Source: Chryseobacterium camelliae
GTDB lineage: Bacteria > Bacteroidota > Bacteroidia > Flavobacteriales > Weeksellaceae
Direction of reading: 5' to 3'
Assembly: GCF_002770595.1 (NCBI RefSeq)
Contig: NZ_CP022986.1
Location: forward strand, 2,356,001-2,420,000
DNA length: 64,000 bases
The notes under the pieces were generated by a model. The model made no database searches and was not told the DNA's origin. It was given only the letters and a program-made list of their open reading frames with translations. This document shows positions 45,954-54,989 of the stretch, piece after piece; position 1 is the first letter of the stretch, and the number at the start of each line of letters is the position of its first letter. Both the position numbers and the translations under genes were made by a program.

Positions 45954-46454
45954 TTATTTGTCAGAAGCCGAATTGATCATTCTTGAAATATCATTGGCTG
46001 TAAAATTCCCTCTAACATCAACAAATACAAGATCTTTATCTGAATTGACGGTAATCAGCATATTCTTTATAGCATCGCCTTTCTGCTTTACCCTGATGTT
46101 GACATTATCGCCGTCATGTTTGATCGTTGCCCAATCTTCATAATGATTGTTGTTCAGGTAACCTGCGAAATCCTTCAGCATTCTCCGGTCTCCGTTTTCC
46201 ACAGTCATTACTCTTATTTTTGATATTTTCTTCACCATCCGCCACAGCTCTTCGTCATCACCGTCTTCCTTCAATGCTTTTTTAATGTAGGGCTTGGCCA
46301 GGAACATCGGAACATTGATGCTAACAAACTTAGCTTCTTTGAAATCGTAACCGGAATCATTAAAGAATGCCATATTGGGTTTTTCCGAAATCATGCAGGA
46401 CTGGAGCATCCAGAGAGCAAGTATGGCAAGAACTGTATTTTTAAAAATATTCAT
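45954..46454 (-). CDS. DUF4252 lipoprotein
   Basis: 166 aa with a lipobox LQSC near residue 20. The mature part has the DUF4252 pattern: NVPMFLAKPYIKKAL, KISKIRVMTVENGDR, then the C-terminal FVDVRGNFTANDISRMI. DUF4252 proteins are usually encoded behind an ECF sigma/anti-sigma pair in Bacteroidetes, as here. Function unknown; probably an envelope protein under control of the sigma factor. Ten bases separate it from the next upstream gene. Confidence 0.82.
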   Translation of the reverse strand: MNIFKNTVLAILALWMLQSCMISEKPNMAFFNDSGYDFKEAKFVSINVPMFLAKPYIKKALKEDGDDEELWRMVKKISKIRVMTVENGDRRMLKDFAGYLNNNHYEDWATIKHDGDNVNIRVKQKGDAIKNMLITVNSDKDLVFVDVRGNFTANDISRMINSASDK

Positions 46455-46464
46455 AAGCTGGGTA

Positions 46465-47736
46465 TTAGTCGATTGATTTTAAACTTCCGCCGGACATTTT
46501 GCTGATATCAGACCTGATCTCAGGATTTCCTTTATATCGTATTGACCCTCCCGAAGATGCTTTTACCTTAAGGCTACGGGTGGCAAAGACACCGAGGCTG
46601 GCTCCCGAGGTAGATTCCGCTTCCACATCTTCTATTCTGAGCCCTTCAGCTTTACATACTGCACCGCTGCTGATATCAAGGCTTCCTGAACGCGCCTCTC
46701 CACTTAAAGAAGTACTGGAGCCACTGGAACCTTTTACCGTGATGGTTCCTGCTTTAATGTCAGCCTTTATATCTGAACCGGAAGACGTTTCCACCCGGGC
46801 TGTACCTGAAATATTGAAGTTTCCTTTGATCAGAGATCCTGAAGAGCTGTCAAGAGAAAGAGTATTTTCTTCAATCGTATTCAGAGTGGCAAAGCTGGCT
46901 CCTGAGGAGGCTTTAATGTCATTCAGCCTTGGAGAGGATACATTAACGCTGATATTCTTAAACTTCAGGTTCTTCACGCCTTTATTATCGATATAAACTT
47001 TAAGGATACTGCCCTCAACCTTCGTAATGATATACTGAAGCTTATCTGCATCTGCGATTACCTTTACGCTGGTCTGTTCGTCCTGCTTAAACACTACATT
47101 CACTCCCGTGCTCACCTGAATCCCGCTGAACTGCTGTACATTCCTGACCTCACCATTAAGGTAAGAAGTTGTATCACCGGAAGAAGAGCTGGTTTTTGTA
47201 CTGGTTTTCGTACCGGTATTGGTTTCACTGGAATTGATGATCTTATTGATATCATCCATAGATAGTTTTCCATCCAGCTTGATCAGGATGTTTTCTCCTC
47301 CTCCGCTGTCAATGCTTAAAAGAAGATCATCCATAATACCATTTTTAGCTTCTGAAGAAAGGAATTTAATTTTGCTTCCGGAACTTTTCACCGCCATGAT
47401 TTCATCATACTTCAGGTTAGTCAGGTATGAAGCTATATCCTTGTTCAGTTGAGATAAATTTGCCAGGTTATTTTTCCCTTTTCCGTCTCCGGCACCTTCC
47501 GTGATCAGGATTTTCAGTCCGTTGATTTTGGAGAGCAGCGGTTTAATCTGGTCCAGCTGTGAATCATCAATATTGAGGCTGCTCAGCATGCCAAACATAG
47601 GTTTCGCGATTTTAATCGTGGTTACCCCTTCCACTTCCTGATATTTATCAAAAAGTTTGTCAAATTTATCTTCCTGCCCATACACGTTGAAAAAGTGTGA
47701 AAAGGCTAATGCGAATATTATCAGTAATTTTTTCAT
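46465..47736 (-). CDS. Secreted DUF4252 + GIN/DUF2807 fusion protein
   Basis: 423 aa with a Sec signal peptide (about 1-20, ending VYGQ). Residues 25-170 are a DUF4252 domain (FGMLSSLNIDDSQLD, IKLDGKLSMDDINKII). A Thr/Ser-rich linker (TKTSTKTSSSSGDTTS) joins it to a GIN-type right-handed beta-helix (DUF2807) at about 195-420, with FSGIQVSTGVNVVF and Ser/Gly repeats. Each domain is more usual as a separate protein; here they are fused. Envelope location; role unknown. Confidence 0.82.
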   Translation of the reverse strand: MKKLLIIFALAFSHFFNVYGQEDKFDKLFDKYQEVEGVTTIKIAKPMFGMLSSLNIDDSQLDQIKPLLSKINGLKILITEGAGDGKGKNNLANLSQLNKDIASYLTNLKYDEIMAVKSSGSKIKFLSSEAKNGIMDDLLLSIDSGGGENILIKLDGKLSMDDINKIINSSETNTGTKTSTKTSSSSGDTTSYLNGEVRNVQQFSGIQVSTGVNVVFKQDEQTSVKVIADADKLQYIITKVEGSILKVYIDNKGVKNLKFKNISVNVSSPRLNDIKASSGASFATLNTIEENTLSLDSSSGSLIKGNFNISGTARVETSSGSDIKADIKAGTITVKGSSGSSTSLSGEARSGSLDISSGAVCKAEGLRIEDVEAESTSGASLGVFATRSLKVKASSGGSIRYKGNPEIRSDISKMSGGSLKSID

Positions 47737-47800
47737 GAGTCAATTTTATTTATGAGTAAGTATGCCCTGATCAGGTTGCATCATCTTAATTTATTTAAGT

Positions 47801-48472
47801 TTAGTAATTATCATCCACGACCTTCGGCTGCACCAGTTTTTCACTGACGTGGTTAGCAAATACCTGGAATGAATATTTGGTTACGTTAATGGCTTCTTCC
47901 ACATTTTCAATGCGCTTGCCGTTAACAATGACGTAATTGTCTTTATAGCCTGTAGAATCTTTTGCCGGAGTATAAGTGGCATTATGTACAAATTTCGGCT
48001 TCTTTTCTTTTTTAAGCCTGCCCCTTTTGGAAAGGATCTCATCCATTACATCATTCTCCGCAATAGTGTTTTCCTGAAATACAGAATCTTTTTTAGATCC
48101 TGAAACGGAATCGCTGACAGCATTTACCGCTACCTGTTCCTGATGTTCATTGTTTTCTTCGATGAATGCATTTTTCTGCTGTCTGATCTGGTGTTCCACC
48201 AGTTTTGCCCGGTCCTCAATATCCGCCTGCTGAAGATAGTTAATCACAAACCCGGTTCCCGCCAGCAAAACTACTGCCGCTGCCATCCAGAACCATTTCG
48301 GAAACGAAGGTTTCATTTTGGTCCCGATTGGAATTATCGGAGTAGCTTTCTTGTCATCCTTAGGCATTCCTTCCGCTTTTTCCAGGAAATCATTGAAATC
48401 CCAGTCCATTTTTTCTTCCCTGATACTTTGGAAGATTTCATTGTATTTATCTTGAAATTGGTCTTTGCTCAT
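47801..48472 (-). CDS. Membrane protein, likely anti-sigma factor
   Basis: 223 aa. A cytoplasmic N-terminal part (DFNDFLEKAEGMPKDD), one membrane segment near residues 58-80 (FWMAAAVVLLAGTGFVI), and a charged periplasmic part. Its start overlaps the 3' end of the ECF sigma gene by 26 bp, the usual sigma/anti-sigma coupling. There is no zinc-binding HxxxCxxC motif, so identification rests on position and topology. Confidence 0.68.
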   Translation of the reverse strand: MSKDQFQDKYNEIFQSIREEKMDWDFNDFLEKAEGMPKDDKKATPIIPIGTKMKPSFPKWFWMAAAVVLLAGTGFVINYLQQADIEDRAKLVEHQIRQQKNAFIEENNEHQEQVAVNAVSDSVSGSKKDSVFQENTIAENDVMDEILSKRGRLKKEKKPKFVHNATYTPAKDSTGYKDNYVIVNGKRIENVEEAINVTKYSFQVFANHVSEKLVQPKVVDDNY

Positions 48473-48956
48473 AGCTCATCAGTTGTGAGATTTGTTCTTT
48501 TACTTTTTGTCTTGCCCGCATGAGATTTACTCTTACGGCATTTTCTTCCATATCGAGGATTTCAGAAATCTCAGAAACCTCGTATTCCTCTACATCCTTC
48601 AGGTGGATCACCATTTTCTGCTTTTCCGGAAGCTGGTTGATATACCCTATGATCTGTTCCTTCAGGTTATTCACATCCATACTGTACAGTTCTGACCGGT
48701 GCAGTTGGAGGTCTGCAAAGCCCTGCCTTACTTCATGGTGTTTCAGCCGGTTCAGGCATTCGTTGCGGACAGCTTTAAGAGCGTAGGATTTCAGGTTCCC
48801 GAACTGTCCCAGCTCATCCTTTTTCTGCCAGAATTTAATCATGAGGTCCTGTACCACATCTTCTGCCTCATCGCTGCTCATGACGAATCTTTTCGCAAAA
48901 CGATACATGTCGTTTTTGAGAATAAATACCGTAGTCTTGAAAATTTCCTGGGTCAT
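48447..48956 (-). CDS. ECF-type RNA polymerase sigma factor
   Basis: 169 aa, sigma-70 family group 4. Region 2 is at about residues 10-75 (MSSDEAEDVVQDLMIKFWQKKDEL) and region 4 at about 110-160 (INQLPEKQKMVIHLKDVEEYEVSEIS, MEENAVRVNLMRARQKVKEQ). It probably drives the whole operon behind it, which runs through the anti-sigma-like gene and the DUF4252 genes. No TAnnTTTG promoter is visible upstream, which would fit autoregulation by a different promoter type. Confidence 0.9.
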   Translation of the reverse strand: MTQEIFKTTVFILKNDMYRFAKRFVMSSDEAEDVVQDLMIKFWQKKDELGQFGNLKSYALKAVRNECLNRLKHHEVRQGFADLQLHRSELYSMDVNNLKEQIIGYINQLPEKQKMVIHLKDVEEYEVSEISEILDMEENAVRVNLMRARQKVKEQISQLMSYEQRPISR

Positions 48957-49385
48957 GAGTTTTGCTTCTATAGGTAAGACAATTGGAATCCGTTATATAT
49001 TACACCGAATGATCACTTTTTTTTAAAATCTCTCTCCGGCTCTGTGATGCCTTTGTTTTATGAGGATCATAGTCGTACTTCTACTACAATTTTTAAAATT
49101 CCGGGACAATTTTTATTGCATCTCATTGAATTGAATTATTTTTAATTTCATATTTTTTCTGAACTGCAGATCAGGATGAAGAGAGAGATCGTCAAAATTA
49201 AATAAAATGTTTAATCCGGCTTATGAACAGTTTTGTTTCTGCAGAAAATTTTCTGGGCTATGGTTGATCAAGCATAAACCGGAAACTGAATTCAGGGACG
49301 AAACAATATTCAGATTTAAAAATATCAAAAGTGTGGTTCTTTTTAGCTCCGTGCTTAAAGAAAGTTAAAATAAAACCAGAAACCA
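48957..49385. other. 429-bp divergent region between sigma factor and vgrG
   Basis: A+T-rich spacer. No TAnnTTTG element was found for either side, nor a hairpin, RNA gene or small ORF worth calling. Promoters of the ECF gene and of the VgrG island must lie here. Confidence 0.45.
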
Positions 49386-51311
49386 ATGAAAAAAAGCAAA
49401 ACCAATGCAGACAGGATCGCAGAAAACCACTTTGCAGGCATTCAGCGCATTGTTAATCTTGAGATCATCATTGAGGGGAAAGTTATCAGAAACTTCAGGC
49501 ATTTCCGGCTGCAGCAAAGCATCAGAAGGCATCACCATTTCGAACTGACCTTAGATCACGATACCCTGGGCAGCGGCCAGGACCATAATCTTGAAAATGC
49601 ACAGCAGTTCTTAGGGAAGCGTTTAACCGTAGTTTTTAAATATAAGGACGTTGAACGTGACGGCCCGGAAAGAACTTTTGTCGGCTGTATCACCCAGGTT
49701 GCCTTCAGCCAGGAAAAAGCAAGCCTGGGAAGCATTATCCTGAAGGGGAACAGTCCAACTATACTTATGGATGCAGCCCGCCATACCCAGAGTTTCGGTG
49801 GTAAACAGCCCGTTAATACATCTACTATTGCCGACCATATTATAAAGGAAACTCTCGGATCCGGCAAATACGATTATAAAATCGATACAAAGAATAAAAG
49901 CTACATCAATTACAGTGCGCAATATAAGGAAACACACTATAACTATCTTGCTAGGCTGGCTGAAACCTACGGAGAACAGTTTTACTATGATGGCGAGATC
50001 CTTCACTTCGGGCAGCTGCCTCCGGGCGAGCAGCCTATAAAGCTTATTTACGGCAGCAATGTGAGCGATATTTCCGTAGAGCTGAATGCTGTGCATACCA
50101 AACCGGAATTTTTCGGGTACAACAGCAGTAAGCATGAAAAATCAGTGAGTACCACAGCCAGCATCAAGCATCTGGGGCAACTGGCTGCTAAAGCATACGA
50201 CCTGAACGACAATATTTATACCGCCAGATCCCTGACGCCATCGCCTGTCAATGCAAATATGTCTTTAAATATTGACGATGCACAGAAAAGTGCCGCAGGA
50301 AGCGCGGCAGTAGAGGTGTTTACGGTTTCGGCAAATACAACAGTACCTTTCCTTTACCCCGGCTGTATTGCAGATATTGCGATGAGGAAACCGAACACCA
50401 ATCAGACCTCTTATTTTACCAAGGTGATGATCACGGAAGTGGAGCATGAAGTCAATACCCGGGGATATTACACCGGATCATTTAAGGCAATTGCAGAAGG
50501 CACCGGATATATCCCGGCGCCTGAGTTTGAATATCCCAGTGCAGAGCCTCAGATTGCGACGGTAATATCCAATACAGACCCTCTTAACCAGGGAAGAATT
50601 CAGGTGCAGTTTGACTGGCAGCTGAATGATACCACCCATTTTATACGGATGATGAGCCCTGATGCCGGCGGAACCGATGCGGTTACCCAGAACAGGGGTT
50701 TTGTGGCCGTTCCTGAAGTGGGCGATCAGGTCATGGTAGGTTTTGAATATCACCATCCGGATTTCCCTTTTGCTATGGGAGGAATGTTCCATGGGCAGGT
50801 AGCGCTGGGCGGAGGAGTCAATAACCATATCAAATCTATCCAGACCCGCAGCGGGAATAAAATTATTTTTAATGACGAGCAAGGCAGCATCTATATTGAG
50901 GATCCCAGTGGCAACACCTATTTTATGGACGGCAAAGGAAATATTTCCGTCAATGCCCCTAACAACATGACTTTTACCGCAGGAAACAACATCATGATGA
51001 CAGCCGGGAAAGACATCACATCTATTGCAGGAAACAGCATGTTTGCCACTGCCAACGTCAATATCGTATCGAATGCGGGCGTGAATATGATCGATACAGC
51101 AGGAAGAGACCTTATGCAGACTGCGACAGGAAATATCCACGAATCCTCCGACATGAGAAGCGAAATTTCAGAAAACGAGCGGAACATCCAGGCTAAGAAG
51201 AGTGATTCCTACGCTGAAAAAGTAACGGTGGTAAGCACAAAAGAGAATATGATCCTGCAAAGTGAAAAAACTGTAAAATCCCAAAGCGGGGAACAGGGAA
51301 ATTCTCATTAA
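49386..51311 (+). CDS. vgrG: Type VI secretion VgrG spike protein
   Basis: 641 aa. Residues about 20-390 are the gp27-like part (VNLEIIIEGKVIRNF, HYNYLARLAETYGEQFYYDGE). About 400-480 is the gp5 OB-fold (NTDPLNQGRIQVQFDW, FVAVPEVGDQVMVGFEYHHPDFPFAMGG). Then follows the repetitive beta-helix needle (GNKIIFNDEQGSIYIEDPSGN, then repeats of TAGNNIMMTAGKDIT). It is the trimeric tip of the T6SS puncturing device. The style and length are those of the Bacteroidetes subtype iii. It opens a plus-strand gene cluster with putative effectors; no sheath or baseplate genes are nearby, so it is an orphan VgrG island. Confidence 0.93.
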   Translation: MKKSKTNADRIAENHFAGIQRIVNLEIIIEGKVIRNFRHFRLQQSIRRHHHFELTLDHDTLGSGQDHNLENAQQFLGKRLTVVFKYKDVERDGPERTFVGCITQVAFSQEKASLGSIILKGNSPTILMDAARHTQSFGGKQPVNTSTIADHIIKETLGSGKYDYKIDTKNKSYINYSAQYKETHYNYLARLAETYGEQFYYDGEILHFGQLPPGEQPIKLIYGSNVSDISVELNAVHTKPEFFGYNSSKHEKSVSTTASIKHLGQLAAKAYDLNDNIYTARSLTPSPVNANMSLNIDDAQKSAAGSAAVEVFTVSANTTVPFLYPGCIADIAMRKPNTNQTSYFTKVMITEVEHEVNTRGYYTGSFKAIAEGTGYIPAPEFEYPSAEPQIATVISNTDPLNQGRIQVQFDWQLNDTTHFIRMMSPDAGGTDAVTQNRGFVAVPEVGDQVMVGFEYHHPDFPFAMGGMFHGQVALGGGVNNHIKSIQTRSGNKIIFNDEQGSIYIEDPSGNTYFMDGKGNISVNAPNNMTFTAGNNIMMTAGKDITSIAGNSMFATANVNIVSNAGVNMIDTAGRDLMQTATGNIHESSDMRSEISENERNIQAKKSDSYAEKVTVVSTKENMILQSEKTVKSQSGEQGNSH

Positions 51312-51362
51312 CAGGATGAACATTATAAAAAGGTTAAGCAGTAGTCATTAAAAATTACCCAT

Positions 51363-52292
51363 ATGGCCATTCTGAAAAAAGCAAGTAATATCAATATACA
51401 GGTTGCCAATAATTACACTTCTTTGAGCAAAGTCTCCCATGAAGAATCGGGATCGGTAATTATTGAAGCCACAAAACAGAACCTGGAGCTTTCCAGCCAG
51501 AAAAGGGCGATACTGCAGGGGTTCGGAAAAGACGGAAAGGGAGAGGAAGGCTGTAGTGAAGGCGTAGTTAAAGTAAGCAAGAAGCTGATTGGCAAGGCCA
51601 AAAGGGATCCAGGATTCAATTTTGACGGGACAAAAGCAGAGGATATGTACTTTGCAGACAGCCCGGCCTCATCCGCATCCATTAAAAATGACCCCGTTTT
51701 TAAGAAGAATGATGCCACATTAGAAGCCTATCTGGATCAGCTGATGAGATCATTATCTATCGGAAGCATGGAAACCGTTGCACTGGAAATGGCTGACCGC
51801 TTTAAGAAGGGTACCGGAGGGACTTATAAAAGTGAAGTCCTTAATAAGGAAATAGCCAATAACGCTGCATTTGTTACCTACCATAATAAATTTCTGGCGG
51901 AACTGAAGAAAGAGCTGAAGAAAAATAATTACGACCCGGCTAAAATGAGTATGATTTCGATGAGCCTGTTGAATTTTTCTTCTTTCTGGGATAAGGTTTC
52001 AGGACTTGGGATTACCGTACACCAAGTATGGAGCGCCAAAGCAGAAATCATTGATTATTCCTATAACAGATGCACTAAGGTCTGGAACGGAAAGCTAAAA
52101 TATACCTTTTATGACCATTTCGGTCTGGACTGGGATGATATCGTAAAACACGGAGAAGACAGGATTCCTCAATACCATACCGGGGATTTCTTTAAAGCGT
52201 GGTATATTTTGCAGCATTACAGATCAGCAAAACCATTTATCACCGAAATGGAAAGAAACGTCGTTATTGGCGGTAATTCTGACAACGACTAA
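51363..52292 (+). CDS. DUF3289-like T6SS effector candidate
   Basis: 309 aa, no signal peptide. The first 50 or so residues (NINIQVANNYTSLSKVSHE, VIIEATKQNLELSSQKRAI) resemble the repetitive needle end of VgrG and may serve as a loading tag. The C-terminal part has the pattern of DUF3289: SGLGITVHQVW, YTFYDHFGLDWDD near residue 250, and FFKAWYILQHYRSAKPFI. DUF3289 proteins are often T6SS-linked. It follows vgrG by 51 bp and precedes a small lipoprotein gene by 3 bp. Enzymatic activity unknown. Confidence 0.68.
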   Translation: MAILKKASNINIQVANNYTSLSKVSHEESGSVIIEATKQNLELSSQKRAILQGFGKDGKGEEGCSEGVVKVSKKLIGKAKRDPGFNFDGTKAEDMYFADSPASSASIKNDPVFKKNDATLEAYLDQLMRSLSIGSMETVALEMADRFKKGTGGTYKSEVLNKEIANNAAFVTYHNKFLAELKKELKKNNYDPAKMSMISMSLLNFSSFWDKVSGLGITVHQVWSAKAEIIDYSYNRCTKVWNGKLKYTFYDHFGLDWDDIVKHGEDRIPQYHTGDFFKAWYILQHYRSAKPFITEMERNVVIGGNSDND

Positions 52293-52295
52293 CTT

Positions 52296-52742
52296 ATGAA
52301 AAATCTAATCATTTTATTTACATTATTCGTGGCATGTATTCAGAACAAGTCGGAAGACTTCAGGTTAGCAGCTTTAAATCCCGTCACATACGAGTTTAAA
52401 GCCGGAGAGCATAAAAATAGGATTGACTATTTTTATGCAGAAGGTCATTTTTCATATACCCCATCGGATTATGAAAAGCTCAAACAGAAAATCAATGAAA
52501 AAACAGCGTCTGTAGATCTGAAAAGCTATCAGCTGTATTCCGTTTATATTTACAAAGAAACGGATGTGGTCAACCGGAAGTATACAGGCGGGAAAACAGG
52601 ACTGGACGGCCACAATAATGACCTTATCGCTTATATCAGATATAACCAGGGTACAATGGATATTTTTTACATTACCGAAAAAGGAAATGTTATTTATGAC
52701 ATGCTTTCCGGTAAGGAAGAGCGGTTTGAATTCGATCAGTAA
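52296..52742 (+). CDS. Small lipoprotein, candidate immunity to the DUF3289 protein
   Basis: 148 aa. Signal peptide with lipobox LFVAC near residue 14. The mature part is beta-rich (LYSVYIYKETDVVNRKYTGG, IAYIRYNQGTMDIFYITEKG). Only 3 bp separate it from the upstream effector candidate, and 12 bp from the next. A periplasmic lipoprotein tightly coupled to a T6SS cargo is the usual immunity layout. Family unknown. Confidence 0.62.
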   Translation: MKNLIILFTLFVACIQNKSEDFRLAALNPVTYEFKAGEHKNRIDYFYAEGHFSYTPSDYEKLKQKINEKTASVDLKSYQLYSVYIYKETDVVNRKYTGGKTGLDGHNNDLIAYIRYNQGTMDIFYITEKGNVIYDMLSGKEERFEFDQ

Positions 52743-52754
52743 AAATAAAGAACA

Positions 52755-53930
52755 ATGGGAGGACCGGGCGTCATATTCGACAGGAAAACACCTATTCAGA
52801 GAAACGGAATAGAGCCTACGCAGGTGAAAAGCATCAAGCTTATCTCCGATCTGGATGACGGAGCAGCCAATGATGGAAAAAGGACCATAAAGGAAAAAAG
52901 CGGGCTTGTTTTCGGGAAGACCTATACTTTTAAGGTAGAATCTTATACCAACGAAGAGCCCAAGGATGTAAACCTGATCAAATGGGCAGTAAGCTATACG
53001 GATAAAGAAACAGGGGTATTTTATAAGAATGTGCTGAAAGATGAGTTTACAGGAGATGAAATCAGCATTACATTTAACGATCACAATGGCTGCGGTAATG
53101 ATTTAAATATCATCGCCTATATCAATGATGCAGAACATGAAGGAAAACTGACTCTTTTCAAGCATTACAGGTTCAGGTATTTTGACCGTGTTGTTTTATT
53201 GAATGAATTAAATAAAAGGAAAACAGAACCCTGGCTTATCAATCAGGACAGTACGAATACCTGTGGTCCCAGCGCCATCATGTACTCCTTTGCTAAAAAG
53301 GACAGTGAAAATTATGCTAAATTCATATCGGATCTTCATGGAAAAGGTTATGCCCAATTTAATGACTATAAAATTGACATCAGTAGTGATGGAGATTTAA
53401 AAGACATTGCAGATACCAATCCAAAAACAAAGACCAATTTCCCCGTTAATATGGCCTATTGTGACTGGATTCCAAACATATGCATTACAGATCAGGAAAA
53501 TACCGTTTTTGATTATGAAGGAGATACCAAGGAGGATTTTTCCGCTATTACCCTTCCGTCCCGTCTGGAAAAGTTGGCCAAATCCCTGCTGGGCTATACC
53601 GATGTTGTTAACAATACCAATCTTTATTTTAATAAAACAGGATGGATGTGGGGAGCCACACTGGAGGATGTGGCAGAGCTCATAACAGCAAAAAATGAAG
53701 GTTATGAAGTATTTCTGCTGGTCAGCATCAATTTACTTTACAGTAAAGCTTCTGACTCTATGTTTTCAACCGCTGAGCATTGGATTGTGCTGGAATCGAT
53801 ACAGCATGGGGAAGCAGGCTTTGTAAAATTTAACGTGTATACCTGGGGAAGAAATCCGGCCCTTAAAACATATAATGTCAGTTATGATGTGTTCAGAACC
53901 AATTACTACGGATTTGTAAAAGCTAAATAA
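52755..53930 (+). CDS. Papain-like Cys-His effector candidate
   Basis: 391 aa, no signal peptide. Residues about 25-150 form a beta-rich domain. From about 160 the sequence has the marks of a papain-fold cysteine hydrolase: Gln164 and Cys170 in NQDSTNTCGPSAIMYSF, and His342 in TAEHWIVLE. An Asn or Asp in the following strand (FNVYTWGRNP) could complete the site. In a VgrG operon such an enzyme is likely a peptidoglycan amidase/peptidase or a protease toxin. The next gene encodes a 72-aa membrane protein starting 1 bp later. The fold is inferred from motif spacing only. Confidence 0.65.
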   Translation: MGGPGVIFDRKTPIQRNGIEPTQVKSIKLISDLDDGAANDGKRTIKEKSGLVFGKTYTFKVESYTNEEPKDVNLIKWAVSYTDKETGVFYKNVLKDEFTGDEISITFNDHNGCGNDLNIIAYINDAEHEGKLTLFKHYRFRYFDRVVLLNELNKRKTEPWLINQDSTNTCGPSAIMYSFAKKDSENYAKFISDLHGKGYAQFNDYKIDISSDGDLKDIADTNPKTKTNFPVNMAYCDWIPNICITDQENTVFDYEGDTKEDFSAITLPSRLEKLAKSLLGYTDVVNNTNLYFNKTGWMWGATLEDVAELITAKNEGYEVFLLVSINLLYSKASDSMFSTAEHWIVLESIQHGEAGFVKFNVYTWGRNPALKTYNVSYDVFRTNYYGFVKAK

Positions 53931-53931
53931 T

Positions 53932-54150
53932 ATGAAAATAAACTTAATATCTTTATTGATAAGCATTATTTCAATGGTATTGCTGGCTGTTTTAATCTAC
54001 CAGATTGTCAGTTATGTTTCACCACCGGTAACTGTTGACGGGCATCGGTACATGCCGACAAGCAATATTTTAAAATCTGTATTTTTCAGTTTTTTGTTTT
54101 CTGTTGTCATTTTTTTTATCTCCAGAAAAATTTTAAAAAAGAACACCTGA
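53932..54150 (+). CDS. Small two-segment membrane protein, candidate immunity
   Basis: 72 aa with two hydrophobic segments (about 3-30 and 50-66) and a short hydrophilic loop between (SPPVTVDGHRYMPTS), ending RKILKKNT. It begins 1 bp after the stop of the papain-like gene, so the two are almost surely co-translated. An inner-membrane immunity protein is plausible. Confidence 0.58.
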   Translation: MKINLISLLISIISMVLLAVLIYQIVSYVSPPVTVDGHRYMPTSNILKSVFFSFLFSVVIFFISRKILKKNT

Positions 54151-54181
54151 TCACTTTCAGTAATATATAAGCTAAACAGAT

Positions 54182-54985
54182 ATGACCTCATCAGCTTCTG
54201 ACATATTCCCTACGTCTACTTACCTGGTTAAGGATCAGTGCACGGTAAAAATCGGCGCAGAGCAGCATGATGGAAATCTCTCATACACCCTTTATGTAAA
54301 GCAGGGAGAGAAAAATCCTGAGGAAATCGTTATCGACAGGACCAATATAAAGGTCAATAATCAGGACATAGACACCAAATTCCTCAGCGTAGCCAACCAA
54401 TATATGGAAGCCCTGTTCCCGTTGGTCTGTATCATAGAAAAATACAGGTTAGTCATTCAGAATACGGATGAAATCAGAAAACGGATCCAAAAGACAGATA
54501 TGGATATTCACGACCTGTACAGCGGGGAAGGGATAGACCACATCCAGACCCGATTTTTTGCGGCCATTCAGACAGATGAAAAGCTGATTCAGTTCATCAG
54601 TCAGCTTCATTGTATGAGGGTGCTGGAATACAGCCTGCAGAAATTCAACCCTGAAACCACCTATGGAACTTTATGGCAAGTCATCCCTGTAGGAACCACT
54701 GAATGGAAAGGCGAGATCAGATACAGAAAAGACCATAATATATTGTCTTTTGAACCGAAAATCAACAATGCCCAGGACATTATGGATGATATCATCCGAT
54801 ATATCCACAGACATGAGTATAACGTCAGCTTTGATGAAGAAACACTCCCGCTGTATGCAGATTTCCAGAACAATATCCAGTACACCGGGGAAACAGGCAG
54901 AATCAGAAAAGCAGAAAACAGGGTCTGTATAGAAGCCGGGGAAAAATTTTATTATCAACACACCATCATCATCGAAACAAAATAA
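54182..54985 (+). CDS. T6SS-linked protein of unknown function, possible adaptor
   Basis: 267 aa, soluble, no signal peptide. It opens MTSSASDIFPTSTYLVKDQ and has a predicted helical middle (VANQYMEALFPLVCIIEKYRL is near residue 75) and a beta-rich C-terminus. The stop is 4 bp before the DUF4280 gene. Genes in this place before a PAAR-like protein often encode loading chaperones, so it may help mount the 1407-aa protein on the spike. Family not recognised. Confidence 0.58.
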   Translation: MTSSASDIFPTSTYLVKDQCTVKIGAEQHDGNLSYTLYVKQGEKNPEEIVIDRTNIKVNNQDIDTKFLSVANQYMEALFPLVCIIEKYRLVIQNTDEIRKRIQKTDMDIHDLYSGEGIDHIQTRFFAAIQTDEKLIQFISQLHCMRVLEYSLQKFNPETTYGTLWQVIPVGTTEWKGEIRYRKDHNILSFEPKINNAQDIMDDIIRYIHRHEYNVSFDEETLPLYADFQNNIQYTGETGRIRKAENRVCIEAGEKFYYQHTIIIETK

Positions 54986-54989
54986 GAAT

